This document shows positions 42,919 to 54,500 of a stretch of 64,000 nt of DNA, one piece after another (within the stretch, counting starts at the first letter, position 1; each line of letters opens with the position of its first letter). This DNA is from Hirudinaria manillensis (Eukaryota; Annelida; Clitellata; Hirudinida; Hirudinidae), in the NCBI GenBank assembly GCA_034509925.1, contig CM067527.1, positions 376,001 through 440,000 of the forward strand, read 5' to 3'. Both the position numbers and the translations under genes were made by a program. Under the pieces are notes generated by a model that made no database searches, was not told where the DNA came from, and saw only the letters and a list, made by a program, of their open reading frames with translations.

Positions 42919-43335
42919 AAATAAGTAAATAAATAAATTAATTAGTTAATAAAATACCGACGAACGTGAAACGATAGTCACCCGCGTAAATGTTTTTTAA
43001 CGCTATAATAAAAAACAAAATTTTTTTGGCACGTAGCCATCTGCAGTAGCAGCAACATTTGTTTTGGAACCAGTGGTTACCAGTTATTATTACTTTGATT
43101 TACAATTTTACTGCTGCAACAACAACAAAGTCTACCCCAGACATCTCAGCAGTCCTAGGTATTCAGAATATTCAGAATATAATCACCCAACAAAAACATA
43201 TTCCAAACTTTCACCCTCCAAAAAAATTTCATTTATAAAACAAAAACCAAATAAAACATTATATAAATACAGCCCAGAATAAAACAAGGATCATCATCAT
43301 TGTTGTTATCATCAATGCCATCATCATCATCATCA
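42919..43335. other. 3' flank between convergent genes
   Basis: 417 bases holding the 3' UTRs of the ZPBP-like gene (AATAAA-type signals near 43000-43010) and THUMPD2. CAT repeats appear at 43291-43337. Confidence 0.5.
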
Positions 43336-46300
43336 TCACTTCATCTTCCTGAATACACAGACAAACGAGTCCGTTTCACCAAGTTTCAGATAGTGGATCA
43401 ATTCCTTCCTCCATTTTGAACACACTTCACCTTTCCCAAAAACCCCTTTCCCACCTGCAGTGCGATCACTTCCGTCTTCTGATTTACCGATTGGATTAAC
43501 TCCAGACTCAAAACATCTGTCCAACATAACCTCACCATCATTGTTATCATCATCATTATCACCGGCAGCAGTAGTATCATCTTCATCATCATCATCATCA
43601 TCATCATCAGCAATCCCCAAGAGCCTTCTGGTGTGATAAGAGACATCAATTGAAGAATCGATCAAATCAACAACTTCCTCGAGTTCCCCGAGTCTGTTAC
43701 TGCTTCTGAGAATCCTTCGCATCAACTTCGACAGGTTCTCCCTTTCACCTGTACTCCTCCTCCTCGTCGTCGTCATCACTGACGCACCTGAAGACGAGGC
43801 CTCGTCACAGGTGAACGACTTCTTGACGAGCTCGAGCAACTGCTTCGTTGTCTGCAGACCACCCAGTAGAACGCACCTGCCCCCTGGCACGAGTAATCTG
43901 GAATGTCAGCACCAATGCCATTATTATTGATTGTATTATTAATATTATTATCACATGAATAAATTAATACAATAAAATAATATAAATTAATAATTTAATA
44001 ATAAAAATAATATCAATTAATATTAATAATTAAAAAGAACAAATAACTAACACTAAGCCAAACCAATGCCATGACCAGTACACAAAACAAATCATAAAAC
44101 AAAACTGCACGTCAAATCATAAAACACGTCACTGCCAACCTGTCGACGGACGTCAAAAACGACTTCATGTCGTCGACGAGCGAGTGTTTGATGCCGAAGG
44201 GAATGTCGCACACGACCGCATCGACGCACGATGACTCGAAAGGTACGGCTGCATGAGTAATGAGGTCGATAAATTATGTTAATTATTTCCATAAATGTTC
44301 ATTTGCATTTCGTCGTTCATTGTTTCATCACCTTTGGCATTGCAATGAATCAACTGAATGAAACCAGGTTTCGTGGAAAGGAAGCGAGACACGTTGTCGT
44401 CTGCTTTTTCGAGAGACGATCTGTCGATGTCGCATCCGACGACGACGACGTCCTGAGACGAATTGGAATGTTTTCATTTTTAAACGTTTTAAAATTTATT
44501 TCTAAAAGTGACGTGAAATACATTTAAAGGGTCTACTTGTAAAAACAGACTTAACTTTTAGAATCATGGTCATCGCCATGTTAATTAATTGTTTTTCCGA
44601 AGAATTCGATCAATTAATTTTATTAGTTAAGTAATTACTGGTTACCTCGTGCATGGAAGCAGCCTCAAGAAGCAAAATGCCGTGTCCACACATGGGGTCA
44701 AGCAAGGTCATTCCTGCCTGTTTTAGGTGCAAAAAGATAATAAATTTGCAAATCAATTAGTGAAACAGAACCGACTTAAAGGAAGATTTTCAGAATTAAT
44801 AACAAGACAAAATGCTTAAATAATAAAATTCTAGCAATAATAATAATAATAACATTAATAATTATTATTATTATTAAATTCACGATTCAGAAGATCTCCT
44901 TGCTGGGCACTGCCCACATTCTTCGAAAAGTTCTTGGGTGAATTGCTGAGAGCACTGGTAGTGCTCAGCATTCATTCATCACCGGCTGTGAGACCGAGAA
45001 GAAGCAGGAAAAATGTGTATAATAATAACAATTAATATAATGAGAACTACGATCACAAATTCAATGAAAACAAACCTTTGCACCACTGAGGGAGACCAGA
45101 ATCGAAGCCACGGTACTTCTGAGTCCGTTGTGCTTGAGGAAGGAACGCTCAGAAAGTGGACGACTGGATGGAAGAGGTGGGATTTGAATGTTAAACATTA
45201 CAACGATAAAAAAGAAATCATTTGAGGATGTTTGGCAGTTCTTTGAATAAATGGAAGACTTCACCTGCTGCATGGGATTCCAATCACGAGTCCGTCGTTG
45301 TTGAGATGGAAGAATACCTTCAACGTGCGATTCATATTACTAATTCATAATTAATAATATTATTATTATTATTATTATTAAATTCACGATATAGTAATTT
45401 ATAATATACACATTTAAAAAAATAAATTATTATAAATTAATTAATTAATTAAATAATGATTATACTAGTAATAATAATAGTCATCATCATCAACAACAAC
45501 AAATCATCATCGTCATCATCATCATCACACCTCCATGTCAGGATGCCTGAGGTCAACGGTCAAAGAGGATTTTGATGTCAACTGTTGGCCCACTGTGCAC
45601 GAAACTGTCTGTGTTTTGATCATTTGTTAAGTTTAATTTCTTTTTAATGACATCATTTTATGATAATAATAACTATTATTAATATTAATATTATTATTTT
45701 ATGACTCTTTTCGTGGTTTTAGGCTGTTAATATCTAGATTTAATCACAATAACTTCTAATATAATCAGTTTGATTAACACACCTAATGAATTGTTCCATT
45801 ATATAATTTCTTTTAGAATATTTCATAAATTAAAATCAAATTCTGTCATTAACAACCTTTTGATCCATAAACTTTGCCAGTCTTCCTGAACATTTGGCAG
45901 AAACTCTGAATGTTGTTATCCTGTTACATGCCTTCTTTCTTTTTGGCTCGTCATTATCATCATCAGCATCATCATCCTCCTTGCTCTTGTCATCTGAAAT
46001 TGAATGCTCTATGGTACTAGCATCACCATTTAATTACTTGTAATTACTCATCATAGATTTTATTTAATTAATATAAACAATTGGTTTTTAATGTAGTTAC
46101 ACAACTGATGCTAATTCTTGTCATACAATGATTTTGCAAACAAACTTTGTCTCAGGTTCTCTAACATTTTAATGCTTTCTGTCCAGTCATCACTAGATAT
46201 TCCATTTAGAAGAGACCTGATGGTACTGATACCTAACAGGAAAATATGGAATAAGGGATTTAAATTGACCTGGCACGTGTAAAACGAGCTCTGGTAACTC

Positions 46301-46689
46301 TCAATCAGTTAATTAATAATTAACTGCTTACCCTGCTTATTATTGAAAATCCTCAAATCTACCGAGCGTACAACTGCTATGAAGATTCTCTCACAAAACT
46401 TCAAGCTGAGAATATCCCTCAATCTCTGTCGGTCTGTGATCTCAAAGAAGACTTTACCATCAGTTACGTTTATCTAAAGCGAAAACAGTTGTTTGTAATA
46501 ATCTCCACTTAGCATTTATAATTCTTCTCTTATGCTACGCTAAGCTGCCTTTATAACGGTTGCTCAAGCTTCTGGGAAACTACTAGAAATGGATTTCGGA
46601 ACCTTAGACACGCAAGATTTGAAAATACTGCATATTTCCAATGCGACGAATACTTCTGTCCCTCTGCCGCAGGTACAAAAAAACTTCAT
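43336..46689 (-). CDS. THUMPD2: THUMP-domain RNA guanine N2-methyltransferase
   Basis: Eleven exons: 46689-46603, 46473-46332, 46232-46146, 45993-45857, 45608-45531, 45317-45265, 45163-45076, 44717-44646, 44452-44332, 44248-44140 and 43897-43336, exactly 512 codons (511 residues; human THUMPD2 503). The N-ter has the family start MKFFCTCGRGTEVF. A THUMP region follows (TTFRVSAKCSGRLAKF), then a Rossmann methyltransferase with SFLKHNGLRSTVAS, the SAM-binding DPMCGHG and the catalytic DIPFG. Human THUMPD2 makes m2G72 in U6 snRNA with TRMT112. THUMPD3 (tRNA m2G) is the alternative, but the spacing and VDLRHPD-type block suit THUMPD2 better. A CAT microsatellite encodes an eight-Asp run and further Asp-rich sequence near residue 415. 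It lies 236 bases downstream of TERF2IP on the same strand. Confidence 0.88.
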
Positions 46690-46925
46690 GTTATTAATCC
46701 CTTTACAACTGACAACCTTGTTGACAAACAACTCCGCTAAAAGTAAACCTAACAACTTCAATTTCTTCGACAATTTCAAAAAACTTAAATGCTCCAAACG
46801 ATTTAAAAGAAATTAAAAAGGAGTTCACAAAAAAAAAAGAAAACATAACCAAAACGGAACAAAAAAATTATTCCCATTTATTAAATAAATACTTCAGAAA
46901 AAAAAGTAATAAATATGCGATCCAA
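46690..46925 (-). other. Short spacer between TERF2IP and THUMPD2
   Basis: 236 bases between the TERF2IP stop and the THUMPD2 start, both on the minus strand. A polyadenylation signal for TERF2IP (AATAAA on the minus strand) lies at 46882-46877, leaving only about 165 bases for a THUMPD2 promoter. Confidence 0.6.
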
Positions 46926-49465
46926 TCAACGCCCCTGCTCCCTCAGGTATCGAAGAAAGCTAATCCTCCTCTCCAAAGTATCTTTGCCAAATTTCGACTC
47001 AAGTTCATTAAGGTCGTCTGGAGAGCCGTGCAATATCAGATCGTCGTCTTTGTGATTATAAGATGGCCTGCCTGATAAACAAGCAATTTAAGCATTAAAT
47101 ATGCATTTAATATGCTACAATAAGCATTTAACTTAACAATTCCAATTGGTGGAGAACAATAAGCTATCATAATAATACTTTTATAAACATAAATTCAAAG
47201 TCCAGAATTGCAAAATGAACAAATCTTTTCTTTCAATACCTGATTTTGTAGATTTATCATTCAAGAGCCAATAGACAGCATCCTCAAGGTTACAATTATT
47301 GAAAAACAAGGCGCTGTCAAGAACCCAACCCGGTATGTTGAGCCTTTTTCGTACGAGCTGGAAACAAGAATTACTTCACTAATTAATTAACTTAATTAAC
47401 GAGGTCAATAGTAGACTTTAGGCTGGGATTGACATATCACAAATTTACAAATGTTTGCAAAAACTCTCCACTGAATTATTTCCAATACCCAACCTCAGCT
47501 TTTTCCTTGTCGACTACAAAGTCTTTAGTTGTAAAACGTTGTTGTTCTGTTTCTGACAAGATATAATGTTAAAGTTGCTTGAGCAAAGAATTGAATTTTT
47601 TCTTTTACTTTTTAAATATAACGAACGCAACAATTTCAAAAACAATTGCTTCAAAAAAAATGCTATGAAATTATCATTTCAAAACCTTCCAACCTGAGCT
47701 TGGCTCTCTCAGAGTGCAAAGAACTGGCCCAGCCTTTATGGTTTTCATGGTTTCTCTGGTTGGATGGCACTTGCAAGACTCATACTTAGGCCGGACCTCG
47801 ATGCATTTCGAGAAGTCGGGATTCTTCCCGTCGTACTTCGAAGCATCGTGTCCCCGGAGTAACTCGTTCTGATTTTTGCTTTTGGTTCTGAGATCCAACA
47901 GGATGGAATCGATGGACTCATTCGAATCCTGGCTCCGGTTCGACCGCTCGAAGTCCGCCGTTTCTGGAACGACTTCGGGGTACGAGATGGTTTCCGAGGA
48001 TGACCCCGAAGATTTTTCAATGTTCGATCGTAAATTCTCGGCAGCCGTTCCGCCCTCCTCCGTTTCCATGTCCGAGGGCAATTCCTCTTGCGAGCAATCC
48101 GAGGTGCCTCGACCCGACTCTCTGGCAGATTTTGAATTCCCGTCCGGATTCGGGAAAGCCAGTTTTTCCTCATCCGAACTCAGGCTGCTTTCCGTGACCG
48201 AGTCTGGGAGCTTGGAGACCTTATCACGATCGTTGCTTGGACAAGATTCCAAGACCTTTTCCTTGCTCTTCAGCTTCAGGAAATCCATCAGGTTCTTAAT
48301 TGCAGGGTCCAAGTGGAGGAACTGATCCAGTTTGTAGGAAATGTAGTTCCTGAATCTGGTCTGCATGGACTGCCAGCTGCGAGTCATCAGCTAAAAATTT
48401 AAAGAAAGAAAAAGGTATATGCAAATCAATTTTTAGAGAAAAAATCGTTTTGTTTAGTCTATTGGAAATATATTGTAGCATCTCCTGAATAAGCTTTGAA
48501 AGGAATGAAATTCTTTTACATCAATATATTTATATTAATAATAACATTATGAACTGATCAAAATAGATCCCTGTCAACATTATGAAGTGACACATATGAT
48601 ATCCATCCAAGTATCCGAAGTGACTCACTTCGTCTTTCTCCGCATCCACCCAGATCTTCCTGCCGCAACAACCCAGATACCTCTGATCCTGCATGAGATA
48701 TTTCAAAATCTTTTCATCTTCTTCTTTTGTGAATGGAATCCTCCTGTTTTGAAGATAAATATTATAAAGACCTCACTAATGAAACAAAATGCATCTAAAT
48801 TTGTTAATACCCATTTTGAATTATAAAAGTTTAATTATTCAGAAAAATTTAAGACCCATTACAAAGAGACCATAACAAAATCAAAACTTACCCTTTATTT
48901 AATTTAGCCCTCTGTCCGATCAGAGGTACCTTCCACTCGGTGTTTTTCTGATAACTTGATCCTTTAGGGACTCTGACAGAAAACACAAGAAAGTAAAAAT
49001 TCATACTGAAAAACAACTTTTATAAAATTCAAACATGTAATTCTCTTTGTTTTGTAGGCCCTTATTACGAATGGAATCAAGAACAAAGTCACTGGCAACC
49101 ATCTCTCCATTTTTGCATTCTGTTCCTGGCATCAGAAGTCTATGCAAAATGAGTTTTGGGTTTGGTTAATTCTATTTGTATAAATATTGTAATTCAACTT
49201 TAAATGTAACTCAACCTTAAACAGTCTGGATTTTCTTTATTGCTTACTTTACCTCCGCCTTTCTATCAAACATACTATTGTTTATTTACTTGCCATAAAT
49301 GGAAATTATTAGTAAATCTGCCATGAATCATTAATTGCAAACCTCGATTAAGGTTTTAAATTTAGATTTTAATCTATGCGGCGGAATGTAGAAATTCAGA
49401 GGAGATCCATCTGGACAAAACAGAAATGAGCTATAATCAAATCCAATGTCCTCCAAGTGTTCCAT
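46926..49465 (-). CDS. TERF2IP: Telomeric repeat-binding factor 2-interacting protein (RAP1)
   Basis: Exons: 49465-49343, 49262-49216, 49139 to about 49015-49069, 48972-48892, 48743-48629, 48390-47694, 47552-47494, 47357-47240 and 47071-46926, roughly 480-500 residues (human 399). All three RAP1 modules are present in order. The first is a BRCT domain (FLFCPDGSPLNFYIPP, GGGKVSNKENPDCLRLLMPG, ASDFVLDSI). The second is a Myb domain (GRIPFTKEEDEKILKYLM, RSWQSMQTRF). The third is the C-terminal RCT domain (FNNCNLEDAVYWLLND, DDLILHGS, FGKDTLERRISFLRYL). RAP1 joins shelterin through TRF2 and restrains telomere recombination; it also acts in NF-kB signalling in mammals. The central exon encodes a long acidic Ser-rich linker. 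The donor of the third exon is unresolved (49069 or 49015-49018) because the downstream acceptor offers AG and AGAG. Confidence 0.92.
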
Positions 49466-49790
49466 TATACAACGCGTTTAATTCAGCTGAAAATTAATTG
49501 TGACTCGGTAGAATTTTCGTGCAAAAAATAGTTTCCTTTGTTTCGCCTATAAAAGCATAGAAAATTTCAGTCTCACAATCGTTTTCAAATCCAAAGATAA
49601 AAAATATTATTGCCACAAGTTGCAAAATCGCAAAAGTAAAAATTGTTTGACGATTATTTTTAATAAGACATTTATTAAATGCGCACATTCAGGACGTTTG
49701 ACGCAAAAATGTTTCCATTACAATTTAACAGTAATGTTTAGGAAGTTATTCCATTGGTTTTGGTTTGATGCTGTTTATGTAAGTGATAGA
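49466..49790. promoter_or_regulatory. Divergent promoter region of TERF2IP and FNTA
   Basis: 325 bases between opposed start codons. Open frames in it on the plus strand extend FNTA upstream but contain no family sequence. It probably serves both genes. Confidence 0.5.
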
Positions 49791-51368
49791 ATGGCGGACC
49801 CGGGCGTGCTGTCTTCTTCGCCGTCATCCGATGTTTCCGAGCCGAAGCAAAAACTTTATAGAGACAAGGAGGAATGGAAGGACGTAGTTCCTGTTCCACA
49901 AGATGACGGTCCATTCGAAGTTGTCCAAATAGCCTATTCGGACGAGTTCAGAGATGTTTTTGATTACTTCAGGGCCATTCTTAAGTCAAAGGAGGTTTCT
50001 GAACGCGCTTTCCAGCTGACGACCGATGCTGCTGCCCTTAACCCTGCCAACTACACTGTCTGGTCATACAGGCGAATGCTTCTCAAGAACCTTGACAAGG
50101 ATTTGAGAGAGGAGTTAAATTACATCACTAAAGTCATAGAGGAACATCCTAAGAATTACCAGGTGGATTTTAATGCCGAATTTCGTGATTGCCATGAAAT
50201 CTTTCTGTGATGGAAATTATTTGGTTCAATTTTGAGGAATTAGAACTTATATTTATGGTAATTACATCACATTCATTGAGATACAAAAAACTCATGCCAT
50301 CGATTCTCAATAATCTTAATCTTTTTTATCGTCAACAATATACCCCAGAAATGTATTTTCAAAAATAGTTTTATTATAAAAAAAACCACCTTCAAGGTCT
50401 GGTATCACAGAGTGATGGTCATAACGTGGCTAGCGGACGCCTCCGAAGAGCTCCAATTCACTGCGTCGATTCTCAAAATGGATGCAAAAAACTACCATGC
50501 CTGGCAGCACAGACAGTGGGTACTCAAGAACTTTGAAATCTGGGACTCCGAACTCTCCTACTTGGACATGCTCCTGGCAGAAGACGTCAGGAACAATTCT
50601 GCCTGGAACCATCGTTACTTTGTCATCAGCAACACCACTGGTTTCACAGATGAAGTATTGGATAGGTGAGGCATTCCATAGAATTGGATCTTGTTGGTTT
50701 TCAAAAGGGATTGTAGTTTGTCACCTCAAATTATATAAACCTGGGTTTAATGGCCCCTTTGCATGTGACATATTTTGGAAGCATACAAGAAGCCCTTACA
50801 TTGGCCAAACATTGGATCCCTGTGGTATTAGTATTTGTTACTTATGCATGGTATTACAATATACTTGTTTCTAATACTTTTAACTCAAAATTCAGGTGTT
50901 CCCTGAACAAGTAAAAATATGATTTCTATTATATTTGATTTACTTGACACCTTAAAGCCCTTTTTGTCCACTTTTAAAACCCATAAACAAATCTCCAGGG
51001 AGTTCGAGTACACGCAGAGGCAGATCAAGAAGGTGCCGCACAACGAGAGCGCCTGGAACTATCTGAGGGGCATCCTGTCGGACAAGAACAAGTACGCCTA
51101 TCCGGAACTCATGCCTTTCTGCGAGGGCCTGTACATGAGCAACGTTCGCTCCTTCTACCTCATGGGTTTCATGATAGAATGCTGGCAGGATGGCCTCGAA
51201 AATGCCAAGAACGATTCGGAGAAGGCCGAACTGCTCCAGAAGGCCGTGGGCTTCTGCGAGAGCCTCGCGGAAGAGTTCGACACGATCAGGGTGGAGTATT
51301 GGAAATACGTGTCGAGGTCGCTGTCTTTCCAGCATTCCAACGTCACCGTCGTCGAAGTGGACTCTTGA
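49791..51368 (+). CDS. FNTA: Protein farnesyl/geranylgeranyltransferase type I alpha subunit
   Basis: Three exons, 49791-50162, 50397-50665 and 50999-51368, total 337 codons (336 residues; human 379). The protein is the shared alpha subunit that pairs with FNTB or PGGT1B to attach prenyl groups to CaaX cysteines, for example of Ras and Rho proteins. Five prenyltransferase-alpha repeats are visible through their Trp-x-x-Arg type cores: [47 protein letters not shown] and [12 protein letters not shown]. The start at 49791 ([11 protein letters not shown]) fits the short unstructured N-ter. In-frame sequence upstream is open but unlike the family. AATAAA lies at 51496-51501. It is convergent with GEMIN8, whose stop is 163 bases away. 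Confidence 0.96.
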
Positions 51369-51531
51369 AAGCCATCCGAGTTGGAACAGTGGATTTGTTT
51401 GTCCCCTTGCCGAAGCAAGTCATTAAAGTATCAAAAACGGAGTCCATTTTCAAGGGGGGGGGGGTCATTAATAATTAACAGGCATTTGGTGCATCAATAA
51501 ATGTTTAAAAAGTGTGATTTAAAACAATAAG

Positions 51532-52537
51532 TCAGTCAAATTTAATATTGAGAGGTAAAGTGGGCCAGAGCCTCGGTGCCTTTTGGTCGTAGCATTTCTG
51601 AAATGACAATTGCATGGCCGTCTCCATTGCAAAGATCCTGGTGGCTCCCTCTCCGTAGAGTTCCTGCATCTCTTGCAGTCTCTTCTCCCCGGGCTTCTCC
51701 ACGTTGGAAAACGAAGGTTCGGCAGCTGCCATGGAATCTGTCGGAGAAGAAAAATGAGGTTTAGTGCCAGTCGGAGTTTGTCCGTTCTCGTGATTTCAAG
51801 GAAGAGGTTTGCGATAGGATGAAATTATCATTTACCTTCTTCTGCACTTTCCAATTCCATGAGCATAAGCTTTCTCTCTTCTGGAAGGAATCATTGTTTT
51901 AGAATGGTTTTAACTATTTCTTAAATAATCCATGATATGATGGAGGACTTTTATTTTATGAGCTTTAATGATATCTATGGCAATTGTAATTCCAGTAAAA
52001 ATGTAATCACAACGAGGTTTTGAGAAAGGCTTGCTATTGCCTTCAAGCAGCTGAGTTGCAGTTTGCAAACCTTAGCGTCATTGTTAGATAGTGTCAGTGT
52101 TTTTTTAACTTTGTCTCTTAACTGGCATTTATTGGTTAGACTTCAAGATGCACTGCTATAAAATTGCATAATGTATGAAATCACAGGAATTGCTAACCTC
52201 TTTCTTTCTTATGCTCAGCTGAAATTCTGAAAAACTCGGCCATGTCCTCTGTAACTACCATTTCAAAGCTTTCGTTGTTGTGGTCTTTGTCTGATGAACA
52301 ATCTTTTTCATAGTAACTGCTGTCACTGACTTTGGACTTTTTTGTTCTGCCACGGTTCTTACGTTTTCCAGTCCCACTTTTATGTACGCTGCCATTTTTG
52401 AGTCCCTGATGATTATCTCTAAATTTGTAAGAATGTAGTGGACGGTCATTGCTACCCACTAGGATTTGGTGTTGCTTGAACCACGTAAGAACTCTTGCAT
52501 ACTGCTCGCAGTAGCCACGAAAAATGTCGTTTGACAT
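51532..52537 (-). CDS. GEMIN8: Gem-associated protein 8
   Basis: Three exons, 52537-52198, 51880-51836 and 51737-51532, give 196 residues (human 242). GEMIN8 is a structural component of the SMN complex, linking Gemin6/7 to SMN during Sm-ring assembly on snRNAs. The conserved blocks are the N-terminal aromatic segment (MSNDIFRGYCEQYARVLTWF), MVVTEDMAEFFRISAEHKKER with its helical continuation, and the C-ter PGEKRLQEMQELYGEGATRI, AMETAMQLSF and LWPTLPLNIKF. The middle is a basic and Ser-rich linker that is probably disordered. The matches at both ends leave little doubt. It is on the same strand as the FIP1-like gene, 415 bases downstream of it. Confidence 0.9.
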
Positions 52538-52952
52538 TAAAAAGATTAGGAGTTTGTAATAGTTCCGAGATTAATTTGCGATGTTGTATAAGCTTGAGGT
52601 TAATATTCAAAACAGGCAGAATAACAAAAACATTGAAGCCGTAACAAGTCAAAACATAAAAGAAATTGCATATGCACAAATTAAAGTTTAAAAAACATGT
52701 TTAGTGTAATATATGTCTTGTTATTTATGAGTCGTAATAAATAAATTTAAATTAGAAATGACTCAAGAAATTTATGAAATAAAATTAGTCCTCGTTTAAT
52801 AACGATGATTATAATTACAACATTAATTTCTTGACAAAAAAAATTATATATAATTAATAAATTTATTTGGAATGTTCTGCTTCAACAATCTTGTACTTTT
52901 GAACTTAGTTATTAAAAAGTGAAAGTAGATAGTCTTAAAGTAGTAATATCGA
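52538..52952. other. Spacer between the FIP1-like gene and GEMIN8
   Basis: 415 AT-rich bases downstream of the FIP1-like stop and upstream of the GEMIN8 start. No coding sequence is supported. An AATAAA on the minus strand (TTTATT on the plus strand) lies near 52862. Confidence 0.4.
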
Positions 52953-54500
52953 TTACCATCTTCTTTCATTGTGTCCTCTGCGGTTTTCTTCATATCTATT
53001 CCTATTAAGATATCTGTCGTCTGTCTGGTAGTCACCGTCAATCATATTGTAAATCCGATTTTCGGTTCTTAAATCTCGAGGAAAGTGATTTGATCTGCTA
53101 TCAAAATCATCATGATGTTCGGGATATCTGCCACGTCTGTCATGATTTCTTTCCCTCCTGTCGAAACAATCTCTGCGGTCCATCCCATGGAATTCCCGGT
53201 ATTGATGATCAATAGTTTGTCTCCTGTCGTCTCGATTCTTACAATCCTCAAGGAATGATCTTTCCAGAGTTGCTATGGCTTCTTCAGGTGTTCTGAAAGA
53301 GTTGTTTATCTTCCTTCTTTTCTGTTCCTTCCTTTCCTGAGAGTGGTCTCTCTCCTTCGGTCTTTTGTTAGACTTTTGCATTACAATTTTTCTAGTCTCG
53401 TGTTCTTCCTTGTTTCGTGTCGCTTCCTTTTTGTTTGCGAAGTGGCTTTTTGGTTTATTCGTGTCTCTAGATTTTAAATTTGCCTCTATGACGGGCGATT
53501 TACTTTTTTTGTTAGATTCTTCGATGCTAATCTGTGAAGTTTGTGCATTTTCTTCAATTAATGGCGTGTTCTCGCTGAGCATTGGCTCATCCGGCATAGG
53601 ATCACATGATTGAGGAACACTTTCTGGCTCCATCGTTTGCTTTGCATTGTTCACGTCAGCAGAATCAACTATTTTTTGGAGGAAAGACTGTTCGTTCTCC
53701 TTTCTCTTCTTACAATGGAGAAGCCAACTTTGTTCCGTAAAGGAATAGTTGAAAAACTTTGACGGGTCAACTCCTGGCTTCGTCCAGGGTTTGTCCTCAT
53801 CGGCGACTGTGCTGAGGTCGACGCTGTAGACATCAATTATTCCTGGATTGCCCTTATTTCCCGGGTCAACCAAATGTAAAATTTTCTGCCATGCGCTTGT
53901 GAAATGAATGGACAGATCAGCGGAACTTTCCTCGGTCGAGTTTACATCCGCAGATGCTTCGATCTTTCCGACTGTGATGTCTATGCCATCTTCGTCGTCT
54001 ACGTTGTTTTTAATCATTTCTCCGTTATTCGTTTCTGATGCCATTTCAATGACTGGAACCTCAGATTCAACTATGGCCGCCAGGCCGCAACATTCATCAT
54101 TTGTGTTTACGATGTTCTTGAGTGCCTCTTCTTCGTCATTGGCATCAACATCCGGGAAAGGCTGCTCGGCCGAGGAAAGTAGATCAGATCCGGATTTTTC
54201 CACTGAGAGTTCATCTTGTCCGTCGTCTTCTTCTTCCGCGGCGTCTTGAAGAGACTTCTCAGGCAAAATAGGACTTGCATATTTCACATCTTGGTCAGAT
54301 TCTCTCGTCGGTGCTATGCCACAGCTCTCATCATTCGAGTTTAGAAGAGCTTCTTCTTCTTGTTCTTCATTTATTCTACTTTGAACAGAATCTCCTTCCG
54401 AATTTTCAGAAAGGCAACACTCATCAATGCCCTCAACATTCTTTGGTTTGTCTTCAGGGGCAGTCACTGTTTGATCCTGAATTTCTGATTCCGAGCTCAT
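52953..54500 (-). CDS. FIP1L1-like: FIP1-like pre-mRNA 3'-end processing factor, intronless
   Basis: One uninterrupted 515-codon frame from ATG at 54500 to TAA at 52953. The signature is the Fip1 motif at residues about 222-265 (VYSVDLS, DKPWTKPGVDPSKFFNYSF, then SWLLHCKKRKENEQ), which in other species contacts poly(A) polymerase and CPSF30/WDR33 within the cleavage and polyadenylation complex. The N-terminal 200 residues are acidic and include a repeated segment (48-68 and 123-146: EEEAL, NDE(S/C)CG, ES). The C-ter from about 390 is rich in Arg, Asp, Glu and His, as in FIP1L1. Human FIP1L1 (594 residues) has many introns, whereas this copy has none although almost all neighbours do. A retroposed origin or complete intron loss is inferred. 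Whether another FIP1 gene exists in the genome is unknown. Confidence 0.85.
   Translation of the reverse strand: MSSESEIQDQTVTAPEDKPKNVEGIDECCLSENSEGDSVQSRINEEQEEEALLNSNDESCGIAPTRESDQDVKYASPILPEKSLQDAAEEEDDGQDELSVEKSGSDLLSSAEQPFPDVDANDEEEALKNIVNTNDECCGLAAIVESEVPVIEMASETNNGEMIKNNVDDEDGIDITVGKIEASADVNSTEESSADLSIHFTSAWQKILHLVDPGNKGNPGIIDVYSVDLSTVADEDKPWTKPGVDPSKFFNYSFTEQSWLLHCKKRKENEQSFLQKIVDSADVNNAKQTMEPESVPQSCDPMPDEPMLSENTPLIEENAQTSQISIEESNKKSKSPVIEANLKSRDTNKPKSHFANKKEATRNKEEHETRKIVMQKSNKRPKERDHSQERKEQKRRKINNSFRTPEEAIATLERSFLEDCKNRDDRRQTIDHQYREFHGMDRRDCFDRRERNHDRRGRYPEHHDDFDSRSNHFPRDLRTENRIYNMIDGDYQTDDRYLNRNRYEENRRGHNERRW

Noticed and set aside
47876-48325. 149-codon plus-strand ORF and several alternative frames over the TERF2IP linker
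   Set aside because: Antisense or shifted readings of the acidic Ser-rich linker exon of TERF2IP; the minus-strand frame is fixed by the Myb domain upstream and RCT domain downstream.
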